Shown: positions 1-9,450, counted from the first letter of the stretch. The stretch is 64,000 bases of DNA from Planctomycetota bacterium (GCA_013285505.1 CP053450.1:3022796-3086795), one strand, 5' to 3'. Notes: a model not told the origin generated them from the letters alone. A program made the numbers and translations.

Positions 1-3000
1 AGCGGGCGGCCGAACTCGGGCACCGGGCCGCATCCATCGCCGACACCAACACGCTCGCGGGGATCGTCCGTGCCCACGTCGCGGCCAAAGCCGCGGGCAT
101 CCCGCTGGCGGTCGGGTGCCGCCTCGTGCTGACCGACGCCCCGCCGCTGCTGGTCTACCCGACCGACCGGGCCGCGTACTCGCGGCTGTGCCGGCTGCTG
201 ACGCTCGGCAAACGCCGCGCGCCCAAGGGCGAGTGCCACCTGTCGCTGGCCGACCTCTTCGACCACGAGGCCGGCCTGCTCTGCATCGTGGACGACCCCG
301 AGCCGGACACCCCCGAACGTGTCGGGATGCTCCGCACACTCTGCGAGGTGTTCGACGACGACCGGCTCTCGCTCGCTGTCGCGCATACCTGCTCCGGCGG
401 CGACCGCCAGCGGATCGACCGTGCCGCGAGCATCGCCGGTTCGCTCGGCATCCCACTTCTGGCCACCAACCGCGTGCTCTACCACGAGCCCCGGCGCCGG
501 GCACTGCAGGACGTTGTCACCTGCATCCGCCACGGCTGCACGCTCGACGCGGCCGGCTTCAGGCTGCAAGCCAACGCCGAACGCCACCTCAAGCCGCCGG
601 ACGAGATGGCGCGGCTGTTCGCCGACCGGCCCGGGGCGATCGCCCGCACCGTCGAGGTCGCGGAACGCGCCACCGCGTTCAGCCTTGACGAGCTGCGCTA
701 CCAGTACCCCTCCGAGGCGTGCCCGCCGGGGATGGACCCGACCGCGTACCTCGCGCGGCTTGCCGCTGAGGGCGCGGCGGTCCGCTACCCCGCGGGCGTG
801 CCCGACTCGACCCGCAGGGCGCTGGACTACGAGCTGGCCCTCATCGCCGAGCTCGGGTACGAGCCGTATTTCCTGACCTGCTACGACATCGTGCGGTTTG
901 CGCGCGCGCGGGGGATTCTCTGCCAGGGGCGGGGAGGGGCGGCCAACTCGGCGGTGTGCTTCTGCCTGGGCATCACCGAGGTGGACCCCGCCCGCTACAG
1001 CCTGCTGTTTGAGCGGTTCATCAGCCGCGAGCGGCGCGAACCGCCCGACATCGACATCGACTTCGAGCACGAGCGCCGCGAGGAGGTGCTGCAGTACCTC
1101 TACGCCAAGTACGGTCGGGAGCGGGCGGCGCTCACGGCCGTGGTGATCAGCTACCGCGGGCGGAGCGCCGTCCGCGAGGTGGGCAAGGTGCTGGGGCTGC
1201 CCGCCGACTGCATCGACGTGCTGGCCAAGAACCTCAACGGCTGGAGCGAGACCGCCAGCGAGGAGCGTGTCCGCGAGCTCGGGCTCAACCCGCACGACCC
1301 GGTGATGCGTCGTGTGATCGCGATCTCTGGTGAGCTGGTCGGTTTCCCCCGCCATCTCTCGCAGCACGTCGGCGGGTTCGTCATCACCGAGACCGCCCTG
1401 AGCGAGCTGGTCCCGATCGAGAACGCCGCGATGGAGGACCGGACCGTCATCGAGTGGGACAAGGACGACATCGACGCGATGGGGATGCTCAAGGTGGACT
1501 GCTTGGGGCTCGGGATGCTCACCTGCATCCGCAAGGCGATGGCGCTGGTGGACGCCCGGCCCGACCGCCGCGAGCACCTGCCGCTGTCGATCGCCCACAT
1601 CATGGAGGAAGAGCACTCCGACGACGCGGTGTACGACATGATCTGCCGTGCCGACACCGTGGGGGTGTTCCAGATCGAGAGCCGGGCGCAGATGTCGATG
1701 CTGCCGCGGCTGCGCCCGCGCCGGTTCTACGACCTCGTGATCGAGGTGGCGATCGTCCGCCCGGGGCCGATCCAGGGCGGCATGGTGCACCCCTACCTGC
1801 GCCGACGCGAGGGCGGCGAGGAGATCACCTACCCCACGCCGGAGATCCGTGCCGTGCTGGAACGCACGCTCGGGGTGCCGCTCTTTCAGGAGCAGGCGAT
1901 GCAGATCGCCATCGTCGCGGCCGGGTTCACGCCTGATCAGTCCGACGGTCTCCGCCGCGCGATGGCCGCGTGGAAACGCAAGGGCAACGCGATCCACCGC
2001 TACGGCGAGCAGCTCATCGAGGGGATGCTCGCCAACGGCTACCCGCGCGAGTTCGCCGAGCGGTGCTTCGAGCAGATCAAGGGGTTCAGCGAGTACGGGT
2101 TTCCCGAGTCTCACGCGGCGAGCTTCGCGATCCTGGTCTATGTCTCGTGCTGGCTCAAACACCACTACCCCGCCGAGTTCGCGGCCGCGCTCATCAACTC
2201 CCAGCCGATGGGCTTCTACCGCCCCGCCCAGATCGTCCGCGACGCGCAGGACCACGGCGTGGAGGTCCGCCCCGTCGATGTCCACGAGAGCGATTGGGAC
2301 TGCACAATCGAGGGCGGCGCCATCCGGCTCGGGATGCGGCTGGTGAAGGGGCTCCGGCAGACGCAGGCCGACCGGCTCACCGGGGCGGTGCGCGCGCGGG
2401 CCGTTCGGCTCGGTCGATTCGCTCTGGCGCACCAGCGGGGTCGGCGTGGCGACGCTGCGGGCGCTCGCCCGGGCCGACGCGTTCACCTCGCTCGGGCTCG
2501 ACCGCCAGCGGGCGCTCTGGATGGTCAAGCCTCTGCGCGATGTGGAGATGCCGCTGTTCGAGCAGCACCACGAGCCCGACGACGACACCGTGAGCCTCCC
2601 CGAGGCCGCGCCGTCGCTGCGGGTGGTGCATGACTACGAGACCGTCGGGCTCTCGCTCAAGGCGCACCCGGTCTCGTTCCTGCGCGATGCGCTCGACCGG
2701 CGCGGGGTGACACCGGCATCCGATCTCCGCGACGAATCGCTCTGCCCGGCCAAGCGTGTGCTGAGCGTCTCGGGGCTGGTGCTCTGCCGCCAGCGCCCCG
2801 GCACGGCCTCGGGCGTGGTGTTCATCACGCTGGAGGACGAGACGGGGATCGCCAACCTGATCCTCTGGAGCGACACGTTCGAGAAGTACCGCCGCGTCGC
2901 TCGGCTGAGCCGGATGCTGCTGGCCCGGGGCGTCGTCGAGCGTCAGGGCGAGGTGGTGCACATCCACGTCCGCCATCTGGAGAGCCTGGACACGATGCCC

Positions 3001-3036
3001 GACGTGCCGGATTCACGTTCACGGGACTTCCATTAA
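1..3036 (+). CDS. dnaE2: Error-prone DNA polymerase III alpha subunit DnaE2/ImuC (5' end outside window, frame break)
   Basis: Translesion C-family polymerase acting in damage-induced mutagenesis with ImuA/ImuB. The reading frame is already open at base 3 (...[12 protein letters not shown]...), so the start and most of the PHP domain lie left of the window. Visible: catalytic acidic motif PDIDIDF near base 1050, the third acid in [11 protein letters not shown] near 1495, [11 protein letters not shown] near 2100, and a C-terminal OB fold ([14 protein letters not shown]). The frame changes near 2385-2398 in a GCGCGCGCGGG stretch: upstream reads ...ADRLTGAV, downstream resumes as [11 protein letters not shown], the expected continuation. 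Stop TAA is at 3034-3036. One extra base in the repeat, probably a sequencing error, explains it. The gene is convergent with a SRAP gene. Symbol assigned by family; generic DnaE1 is less likely given the C-terminal layout. Confidence 0.9.
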
Positions 3037-3052
3037 GAGTGTTGGTGTGGGG

Positions 3053-3757
3053 CTATCCGCCGGGGCCGAACAGCGACGGTTCGCCCTCGTCGAGGTCTTC
3101 CGGTTCGACCGGCTCGACCAGAGACGGGTCGTTGTTGCGGGGGCTGTTGACGCGGGTGCTGACCGGAAGGGCCTCCATCTCCTCGGCGGGGAATGGATCA
3201 AACACGTCCGCCGGCGGCGAGCCTTCGCCGAGCCAGCCGCCGAACTCCGACGGACGCACGATCACCGGCATCCGGTCGTGGATCGTGGCCATCAGCTCGT
3301 TCGGCTCGGTGGTCAGGACGGTGAAGGACTGGACCGCGTCCCCCTCGCCGCGCCAAGACTCCCACAGGCCGGCGAAGCAGAAGATCGGGTCGTTCAGCAG
3401 CCGGATCAGGAACGGCTGCTTTGCCCCGCCCTCGCGCTTCTGCCATTCGTAGAACCCGCTCACGGGCACCAGGCAACGGCGGGACTTGTACGCCGATCGG
3501 AACATGCCGTTGGTCGCGGCCGTCTCTGCGCGCGCATTGATCGGCCCGGGCTTGCCATCCTTGGACCACGAGGGTGTCAATCCCCACCGCATGATCGCGA
3601 GCTCGCGCCCGCCGTCCTTTGCTGTCCGGCACACGGGCGACGGCTGCGTCGGCGCGACATTGAAGCTGCTGCTTAACTCCTCGACGCTCGGGAACTGGAG
3701 GTCGAGGAAGCCGTGAACATCGCGCCACGAGTACTGACGGGTGAAGCGGCCGCACAT
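3053..3757 (-). CDS. SOS response-associated peptidase, SRAP/YedK (HMCES) family
   Basis: Binds abasic sites in single-stranded DNA and forms a protective thiazolidine crosslink through Cys2. The 234-residue protein starts MCGRFTRQ, giving the obligatory Cys2 after Met removal. It carries FNVAPTQ (Asn of the site), INARAET, the Glu in SGFYEWQ and the late His in ATIHDRMPVIV, so all catalytic positions are present and the length is normal. A TACGCT hexamer ends 6 nt before the ATG, suggesting a leaderless mRNA. It converges on dnaE2 with only 16 bp between the stops. Function by family knowledge. Confidence 0.95.
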   Translation of the reverse strand: MCGRFTRQYSWRDVHGFLDLQFPSVEELSSSFNVAPTQPSPVCRTAKDGGRELAIMRWGLTPSWSKDGKPGPINARAETAATNGMFRSAYKSRRCLVPVSGFYEWQKREGGAKQPFLIRLLNDPIFCFAGLWESWRGEGDAVQSFTVLTTEPNELMATIHDRMPVIVRPSEFGGWLGEGSPPADVFDPFPAEEMEALPVSTRVNSPRNNDPSLVEPVEPEDLDEGEPSLFGPGG

Positions 3758-3763
3758 CCGTGC

Positions 3764-3769
3764 AGCGTA
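3764..3769 (-). promoter_or_regulatory. -10-like TACGCT, 6 nt before SRAP start
   Basis: Minus-strand TACGCT followed by GCACGG and the ATG. Transcription would begin at or next to the start codon (leaderless). No clear -35 seen. Confidence 0.5.
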
Positions 3770-3849
3770 CTCGATTCACAGAATGCCCCGACGGGGGCTC
3801 CCGCCTGATCGCACCGCAGGCCGCCCCCGTGGGACGGAGAGCACAAACC

Positions 3850-3878
3850 TTGCAGGGCGGTGCAGAGGCAAGTACGAT
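3850..3878 (+). promoter_or_regulatory. Promoter TTGCAG-17-TACGAT of VOC gene
   Basis: TTGCAG at 3850-3855, a 17-bp spacer, TACGAT at 3873-3878, then TCTTGG and ATG. This is the best sigma70-like match among the leaderless-type promoters in the window. Confidence 0.6.
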
Positions 3879-3884
3879 TCTTGG

Positions 3885-4367
3885 ATGCCACAAATCAACA
3901 CGTTCCTGACATTCAACGATCAGGCCGAAGAGGCAGCCCGCTTCTACACATCGGTCTTCCCCAACTCCGCCATCACCCGCGTGACGCGCTACCCCGATCT
4001 CGGGCCGGAGGCGCCGTTCAAGGGGGGTGATGTGATGCTCGTCGAGTTCACGCTCGACGGGCGGCCGTTTACGGCCCTCAACGGCGGGCCGCAATTTGCG
4101 TTCAGCCAGGGCTGCTCTATCTCCGTGCTCTGCGATACGCAGCAGCAGGTGGATGAGTATTGGGACAAACTCGTCGCGGCCGGCGGCACACCGGTTGCCT
4201 GCGGCTGGATCACCGACCACTTCGGCCTGTCCTGGCAGATCAACCCGAAGCTCCTCATCGATCTGATCACCGATCCCGATCCGGAAAGGGCCGGCAAGGC
4301 GATGCAGGCGATGATGACCATGGTCAAGATCGACAGCGAGGCACTCGAGCGCGCGATGGGTCAGTGA
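3885..4367 (+). CDS. VOC superfamily protein, PhnB/3-demethylubiquinone methyltransferase-like
   Basis: 160-residue glyoxalase-fold protein (MPQINTFLTFNDQAEEAARF...). It has the typical PhnB-like landmarks: FYTSVFPNS, VEFTLDGRPFTALNGG, CDTQQQVDEYWDKL, CGWITDHFGLSWQI. The real substrate of this subgroup is generally unknown and the methyltransferase name is historical. The start at 3885 is chosen because homology begins there and TACGAT lies 6 nt upstream; the open frame extends further upstream but without homology. It stands alone between SRAP and the HxlR gene. Confidence 0.88.
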   Translation: MPQINTFLTFNDQAEEAARFYTSVFPNSAITRVTRYPDLGPEAPFKGGDVMLVEFTLDGRPFTALNGGPQFAFSQGCSISVLCDTQQQVDEYWDKLVAAGGTPVACGWITDHFGLSWQINPKLLIDLITDPDPERAGKAMQAMMTMVKIDSEALERAMGQ

Positions 4368-4446
4368 AGACCGCGACGGCCGCGGCCAGAGATTGGACTG
4401 GACACACCGCGATCACTCCGGACGTGCACTCGCCGTTGTCGCGCGA

Positions 4447-4815
4447 CTACCCGACGCTCGCGCAAGGCTGCGCCTCGGCCTCCTCAGCGAGGCGCCGTGC
4501 CTTGAAGCTGCGCCCCCAGTCCTGCATCGCCACGAGGATGGGCTCCAGCGAGCGGCCGTAGTCCGTCATCTCATACTCGACTCGCGGCGGCACCTCGGCG
4601 AAAACGTGCCGCGAGATGACGCCGTCCGCCTCCAGCTCGCGGAGCTGTAGGGTGATCATCCGTTCGGTGGCGTTCGGGGTCAGCCGCTTGAGTTCGCCGA
4701 ACCGTTTGCGGCCGGCGAGCAGGTGGCAGACGAGGATGGGCTTCCACCGCCCGCCGATGACGCTGAGCGTCGCCTCTACATCGCAGCCGGTCTTCCAGTT
4801 GTACTTCCGTGCCAT
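4447..4815 (-). CDS. HxlR-family winged-helix transcriptional regulator
   Basis: 122-residue MarR-like winged-helix protein: SVIGGRWKPILVCHLLAG, RFGELKRL, ERMITLQLRELEADGVI, VEYEMTDYGRSLEPI. Cys11 (KTGCDVEATL) occupies the N-terminal position that acts as the redox switch in YodB/QorR-type HxlR proteins (family knowledge). It is divergent from a cupin lipoprotein and a quinone-oxidoreductase-like enzyme, and a dyad lies in the shared promoter region. I infer a repressor of that pair and of itself that senses quinones or other electrophiles. CCGGAG serves as a possible Shine-Dalgarno before the ATG. Confidence 0.93.
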   Translation of the reverse strand: MARKYNWKTGCDVEATLSVIGGRWKPILVCHLLAGRKRFGELKRLTPNATERMITLQLRELEADGVISRHVFAEVPPRVEYEMTDYGRSLEPILVAMQDWGRSFKARRLAEEAEAQPCASVG

Positions 4816-4843
4816 TGCGGACTCCGGGGAGCGAAAATCTCAA

Positions 4844-4863
4844 TACTTACAAATTTGTGGGTA
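4844..4863. promoter_or_regulatory. Candidate HxlR operator dyad
   Basis: TACTTACAAA followed directly by TTTGTGGGTA: a 20-bp inverted repeat with 8 of 10 positions symmetric and a perfect ACAAATTTGT core (4849-4858). It sits in the AT-rich gap between the divergent HxlR and cupin genes. A further TACTTGT follows at 4862-4868. HxlR proteins usually bind such A/T-centred dyads. Confidence 0.6.
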
Positions 4864-4943
4864 CTTGTCCGGAACGCAGAATAGCCGTACGGTCCCGACA
4901 AGTCGAGTTCGACCTCCCTTCACGACCACTGGAGAGCCATCCC

Positions 4944-5868
4944 ATGCTGCACTCGAACCCTCTGAGAACACGCCGAGCCGCGATAGTCGCTGCGACCGGG
5001 GTCGCGAGCCTGCTGGCCGGAGGCTGCGCGTCGGTGCAGGAGTCTTCCCGCAACGCGGCGTGGGACGCGGCTCGACGGGGCTGCGGTCGAGGTGGTCCCG
5101 GCCTCGGAGGTCCGATGGGGGGCGTTGAATCCGGCTCGTGGCGCGCAGGGTCCGCGTGCGGCCGATCTCTGGGGGGACCGGACCGGCTCGGGAGCCACAG
5201 GGTTCCTGGTTCGGTTCGCCGAGGGCTTTGCCTCACCGCCGCACATCCACAACACGACCTACCGGGGCGTGGTCATCGAGGGGTTGATCCACAACGACGA
5301 CCCCGATGCGGCGGAGCTCTGGATGCCCGCGGGCTCGTACTGGACGCAGCCGGCCGGGGAGGTGCACATCACCGCCGCGGAGGGAGAGGGCCGCCTGGCG
5401 TACATCGAGATCCAGCACGGGCCGTATCTGGTGCAGCCGGCCGAGGAAGCTTCGGACAACGGGGAGCGTGCTGTCAACATTCATGCGTCGAACATGGTCT
5501 GGCTCGATGCGTCGAGTGCGGCGGGTCTCAATCTCTCTTCGGGGGTGTCGCCCGCCGAGGGTCCACGGGTCTCGTACCTGTGGGGCGATCCGCAGGACCG
5601 AGACCCGAGCGCGCGGCTGGTTGCGCTGCCGGCGGGGTTTGCCGGCGCACTGCAGGCCGATGGCCCGTCGCTCCGCGTGGTGGTCGTTGAGGGGCGGACG
5701 CAGATTCAGCAGACAGGAACGGCTGACGGTTCGACGCTGGATCCGGGCAGCTATGTCGGCTCGGTGCGTGCCTCGGCGCAGCGCATCGCGCTGGCGACCG
5801 ATCGGGCATGCCTGCTCTACGTGCGCACGGAGGGGGCCTTGTCTGTCGTTCAGACGGCGCACCGGTAG
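4944..5868 (+). CDS. DUF4437-like double-cupin lipoprotein (frame break)
   Basis: Starts [15 protein letters not shown] with a lipoprotein signal ending LLAGGC. The mature part has two cupin repeats: [43 protein letters not shown] (metal-binding His), [17 protein letters not shown], then a second lobe from LWGDPQDRD. This matches the DUF4437 pattern; no enzymatic role is established for that family. The frame changes near 5076-5080 in CGACGGGGCT; removing one G joins ...DAARR to [14 protein letters not shown]. It is the first gene rightward from the HxlR operator, with a 63-bp gap to the oxidoreductase, so probably an operon. The break is more likely a homopolymer error than decay. Confidence 0.8.
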
Positions 5869-5931
5869 TCGCGAGCCTCCCACCCGCGTCCCGGCACACC
5901 ACACATTCGACCACAGGAAGGAACACCCAGA

Positions 5932-6918
5932 ATGCACGCCATGCTCATCAAGTCTTTCGGCCCGGATGCCCCGTTTGAAGCGGCAGAAGTGGCCACCCCC
6001 GATGTGAAGCCCGGCCACCTCCGCGTGAAGATCGCGGCCTCCAGCGTCAACACCGTGGACACCATGATCCGCAACATGGGCAAGGACCTGCCGCTCTCGC
6101 CCGATGCACCGGCCATACTCGGCATGGACTTCGCCGGCACGGTTGACGCCGTAGGCGCGGGCGTCGACGGGTATGCGGTCGGTGACGAGGTGTACGGGTG
6201 CGCCGGGGGCCTCGCGGACCTGCCCGGGACGCTCGCGGAGTTCATCGTTGCGGATGCCAGGCTGCTGGCAAAGAAGCCGAGCAACCTGTCGATGCGCGAG
6301 GCCGCGGCGTTGCCGCTCGTGGCGATCACTGCCTATGAGGGCCTGACCCGCGCCGGCATCAGGCCCGGCCAGAAAGTGCTGGTGCACGGCGGCTCCGGCG
6401 GTGTCGGGCATGTTGCGCTGCAGCTTGCCAGGCACTTCGGAGCGACGGTGTACTCCACGGGCGGCGGAGCGCCGCAGATGGCGCTGATCGAACGGCTCGG
6501 GGCGACGCCCATCAACTACAAGACCGAGTCTGTCGAGGCCTATGTCGCCACGCACACGGGCGGCACGGGTTTCGATCTGGTCTTTGACTCTGTGGGCGGC
6601 GCGAACATGACCAACTCGTTCGAGGCCGCGGCCCTGAACGGTCAGATCGCCTCGACGGTGGCGATGTGCGAGCTCGATCTGTCGCTCGCCCACTTCAAGG
6701 GGCTGTCGCTGCACGTCGTGTTCATGCTCATCCCGATGCTGCACAACCACGGGCGTGAACAGCACGCGGAGATTCTGCGTCGCGTGGCGGAGATTGTGGA
6801 GGCCGGCGGGCTGACACCGGTGCTGGATGAGTCGCGGTTCTCTCTCGAGCAGGCCGGGCAGGCCTACGCCCGATTGGGGAGCGGGAAGGCTATGGGCAAG
6901 GTCGTGATCGACAACTGA
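5932..6918 (+). CDS. Zinc-less MDR family NADPH:quinone oxidoreductase-like enzyme
   Basis: 328-residue medium-chain reductase. GroES-like domain from AEVATPDVKPGHLRVKI; nucleotide-binding motif VLVHGGSGGVGHVALQLA; substrate lobe with FDLVFDSVGGANM. The catalytic-zinc Cys/His set of true alcohol dehydrogenases is not apparent, fitting the quinone oxidoreductase/YhdH-like branch. A strong AGGAAGGAA Shine-Dalgarno lies 8 nt before the ATG. As second gene of the HxlR-controlled block it probably reduces quinones or reactive carbonyls with NADPH. Confidence 0.9.
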   Translation: MHAMLIKSFGPDAPFEAAEVATPDVKPGHLRVKIAASSVNTVDTMIRNMGKDLPLSPDAPAILGMDFAGTVDAVGAGVDGYAVGDEVYGCAGGLADLPGTLAEFIVADARLLAKKPSNLSMREAAALPLVAITAYEGLTRAGIRPGQKVLVHGGSGGVGHVALQLARHFGATVYSTGGGAPQMALIERLGATPINYKTESVEAYVATHTGGTGFDLVFDSVGGANMTNSFEAAALNGQIASTVAMCELDLSLAHFKGLSLHVVFMLIPMLHNHGREQHAEILRRVAEIVEAGGLTPVLDESRFSLEQAGQAYARLGSGKAMGKVVIDN

Positions 6919-7430
6919 TCACGCGGTCACCGTGTGACGCCCCGCGTGGCCGAGCACGCCGGTGTGCCGAAGCGATCGCGATCGCGGGCCCCCGAATCTG
7001 GAACTGGGGGCTTGCTCAGAGCACCGGGAGTCCGGCGCACGCCGAAGCGTCTTTCCGCCGTGCCGCAGTATTCGGCCGCTTCACGCGTTCGAGTCGTGAC
7101 GCTCCTCGAGTACTGGAAGACCGGCGTCGTCCACTTTCTCGTCCAGGAGCAGGACGTCGGGGCTCGACGCGAAGATCGTCGAAAACGGCGGCACGCCGGG
7201 GATGCCCGTCCGGAAGTGCGCGCCCGGAGCGAAACCGTACCGGCTGGTGTGCTGCGGAGACCCGTCCGGGGAACTGCTCGAGACCGCTGCGCAAGACTTC
7301 GAGCTCACGTACACGGCCGGTGCCCACCATGGCGCGACAGATTCGCCGCTGCCTGCGTTCCGCGATGCAAGAGAGCGTGCTCGACGCAAGTGGGCACATC
7401 CGGTCCATACCGGGCAAACCCGCTCGTGCA
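6919..7430. other. Non-coding or decayed stretch
   Basis: About 510 bp with no frame I recognise on either strand. Minus-strand frames of 130-140 codons run through it but show no family motif and continue across the putative island boundary at 7431. A small GTCAC...GTGAC hairpin just after the oxidoreductase stop (about 6928-6940) could help termination. Confidence 0.4.
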
Positions 7431-7446
7431 AATCGGGGTGACAGGA
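7431..7446. repeat. Imperfect copy of tRNA-Pro 3' end (candidate att site)
   Basis: AATCGGGGTGACAGGA matches the tRNA-Pro end at 8815-8830 in 15 of 16 positions in the same orientation. Base composition drops in GC directly after it. No integrase gene lies between the two copies. Confidence 0.5.
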
Positions 7447-7610
7447 CACCAGTTGAACTTTTTGCGACCCAGATCGGCTATTGGAGCCCAGAAACACGGG
7501 GTCTGCTCATCTAGAAAGACCTGGTGGCTATGCGATCAACGCCGAGCGGCCCGCTCAAGTGATCGGATTCGGCGAAGGGCCGACGATGGAACGACCTCGA
7601 GCCCGCCGAG

Positions 7611-7616
7611 TAGCAT
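7611..7616 (+). promoter_or_regulatory. -10-like TAGCAT, 6 nt before PLP enzyme start
   Basis: TAGCAT, then TGACAC and ATG at 7623. Same spacing as the other leaderless-type starts. Confidence 0.45.
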
Positions 7617-7622
7617 TGACAC

Positions 7623-8741
7623 ATGGACGAAGTAGAAGCATCCGTGTCTCCCGCCACCTGGCTGATCTCCGCCGGGAGGCCCTCTGAAGTCGGCCAACCG
7701 CTTAACACACCGCTCGTGCCCGCGTCAAACTACGTGCTTGGCTCGTCACGTGCATATTCCCGTGATGATGCAACCCCGGCGTGGGAAGCGTTTGAGGCGG
7801 TTGTTGGTGGAATAGAGGGAGGTGAGGCGGTCGCATTCGCATCAGGCATGTCGGTCGCCGCCGCGCTTTTCGACACATTGAAAATCGGTGCTTCGATCGT
7901 ACTACCGACTGACTGCTACGCGGGTGTCGTGGGCCTCGTAGAGCAAGGGACAGTCCGGCGCGGCTGGAATTGCACTCGCCTCCCAGTCGTGGACACCTCG
8001 GCATGGATCGAACATGCCGGAAACGCCGACATGATCTGGTTGGAATCGCCAACGAATCCGCTGCTTGACATAGCGGACCTACCCACGATTATCGCCGCCT
8101 CTCGCAAACCGGGTTCGCTCCTTGTGGTCGACAACACTCTCGCGACGCCACTCAATCAGCAACCCCTCGCAATGGGAGCCGATGCGGTTATGCACTCGGC
8201 CACGAAGTACATGGGGGGGCATTCGGATCTATTGGCTGGTGTCGCAGTGGCGCGAGACCCGGCGTTGGCGAGCGAGTTGCGAAAGGCGCGTGAGCTCTCC
8301 GGCGGAACACCCGGCACCCTAGAGATGTTTCTGGCGCTACGCGGCCTGCGCACCATGTCTCTCCGCGTCAGAGCGAGCCAGGCGAACGCCATGGATCTTG
8401 CGCAACGATTAACCGAGCACCCTCGGACACACTCAGTCCGCTACCCGGGGCTGCCCTCGGACATCGGACACAAAATCGCCTCGACATTCATGCGGGGGTT
8501 CGGAGCGGTTGTGACGTTCGAGGTACAAGGTGATGCAGCCTTCGCAGATCACGTTTGTCATTCGCTCAAGATCATCCGTCACGCGACAAGTCTCGGAGCC
8601 GTGGAGTCGACAATCGAGCGTCGAGCAGCCGTTCCAGGCCAAGAGCACCTACCGCCAGGACTGCTCAGGATCAGCGTGGGCTGCGAGGACATTGAAGATC
8701 TGTGGCGTGATCTGAAACGCTCTCTCGACCAAACTTCTTGA
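7623..8741 (+). CDS. Cys/Met metabolism PLP enzyme (cystathionine gamma-synthase/lyase-like)
   Basis: 372-residue fold-type I PLP enzyme of the MetB/MetC/MetY group. Schiff-base Lys195 lies in HSATKYMGGH, Asp170 in VVDNTLATP binds the ring nitrogen, and WLESPTNP and GTLEMFLALRGLRT are family landmarks. The N-terminal YSR phosphate-binding motif is present (YSRDDATPA), though the usual Asn-Pro-Thr after it is changed. Whether it is a synthase or a lyase cannot be told from sequence. The gene and its flanks are visibly less GC-rich than the rest of the window and lie between a tRNA-Pro and a partial copy of that tRNA's end, suggesting horizontal acquisition. Confidence 0.88.
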   Translation: MDEVEASVSPATWLISAGRPSEVGQPLNTPLVPASNYVLGSSRAYSRDDATPAWEAFEAVVGGIEGGEAVAFASGMSVAAALFDTLKIGASIVLPTDCYAGVVGLVEQGTVRRGWNCTRLPVVDTSAWIEHAGNADMIWLESPTNPLLDIADLPTIIAASRKPGSLLVVDNTLATPLNQQPLAMGADAVMHSATKYMGGHSDLLAGVAVARDPALASELRKARELSGGTPGTLEMFLALRGLRTMSLRVRASQANAMDLAQRLTEHPRTHSVRYPGLPSDIGHKIASTFMRGFGAVVTFEVQGDAAFADHVCHSLKIIRHATSLGAVESTIERRAAVPGQEHLPPGLLRISVGCEDIEDLWRDLKRSLDQTS

Positions 8742-8814
8742 AACGGATCGCGCGAGTTCAAACTCACAGAAACACTTGGCCAGCAAGCCATTGACTTGCA
8801 CGGCATTGTGTATC

Positions 8815-8830
8815 AATCGGGGTGAGAGGA
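8815..8830. repeat. tRNA-Pro 3' end copy (partner of 7431-7446)
   Basis: AATCGGGGTGAGAGGA, containing the last bases of tRNA-Pro and adjacent sequence; classical position for site-specific integration. Confidence 0.5.
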
Positions 8831-8891
8831 TTCGAACCTCCGACCTTCTGACCCCCAGTCAGACGCGCTAACCAAGCTGCGCTACACCCCG
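8817..8891 (-). tRNA. tRNA-Pro (anticodon GGG)
   Basis: The minus strand folds as a cloverleaf: acceptor CGGGGTG/CACCCCG (8885-8891 with 8818-8824), D-arm GCGC...GCGC, anticodon stem TCTGA/TCAGA with loop CTGGGGG (anticodon GGG), T-arm GGAGG-TTCGAAT-CCTCT. The discriminator is A at 8817. The 3' CCA is not encoded. Confidence 0.96.
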
Positions 8892-9033
8892 TCGGGTCCG
8901 CTCAGCGGCCCGGGGACAAGGATAGCCGGGCCGGGTCCGCCGAGCCAGCACCCCCGTACCCCCCGGCACACAATCCCCGAACGATCGCCCGAGCCGCAGA
9001 ATCCGGGCGGACCGGATCTCCGAACAGACCTGC

Positions 9034-9450
9034 ATGCCCACCGCCACCTCCCCATTCCTGCTCCTCATCGACGGCCAGTGCCCCCTCTGCGCCAAGGAGG
9101 CGGCTTTGCTTCGCCGGCTCGACCGCGGCCGGGGTCGGCTGCAGTTCATCGATATCGCCGAGCCGGGGTTCGACGCCACCCGATATGGGACCACTTTCGA
9201 GAGCGTGATGGGCCACATCCACGGCGTGCTGCCGGGGGGGACGCTGGTCACCGGCGTCGAAGCGTTCCGCCACGCCTACGGCGCCGTCGGGCTGGGCTGG
9301 CTGCTCGCGCCGACCAGGTGGCCGGGGCTGCGGTGGCTCTCCGACCGGCTCTACGAGTTCTTCGCCGCCAACCGCCTGCGGTTCACCGGCCGGAAAGACG
9401 CCTGCGAATCCGGCCGCTGCGCCCTGCCCACCGAGCGCCCGGGCAACTGA
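9034..9450 (+). CDS. Thiol-disulfide oxidoreductase DCC family protein (DUF393)
   Basis: 138-residue thioredoxin-like protein with the signature DGQCPLCAKE (Cys16, Cys19), the FIDIAEPGFD segment, GVLPGGTLVTGVEAFRHAY and the C-terminal RFTGRKDACESGRC. The family is predicted to do thiol-disulfide exchange; a physiological partner is not known. It follows the tRNA-Pro gene and precedes pyrC in the same direction. No strong Shine-Dalgarno seen. Two extra Cys near the C-terminus (ACESGRC) could form a second dithiol. Confidence 0.9.
   Translation: MPTATSPFLLLIDGQCPLCAKEAALLRRLDRGRGRLQFIDIAEPGFDATRYGTTFESVMGHIHGVLPGGTLVTGVEAFRHAYGAVGLGWLLAPTRWPGLRWLSDRLYEFFAANRLRFTGRKDACESGRCALPTERPGN

Noticed and set aside
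7081..7497. 138-codon minus-strand frame with a Walker-B-like DVLLLDE
   Set aside because: No Walker A or signature motif, crosses the island boundary, and the match is a chance run of Leu codons.
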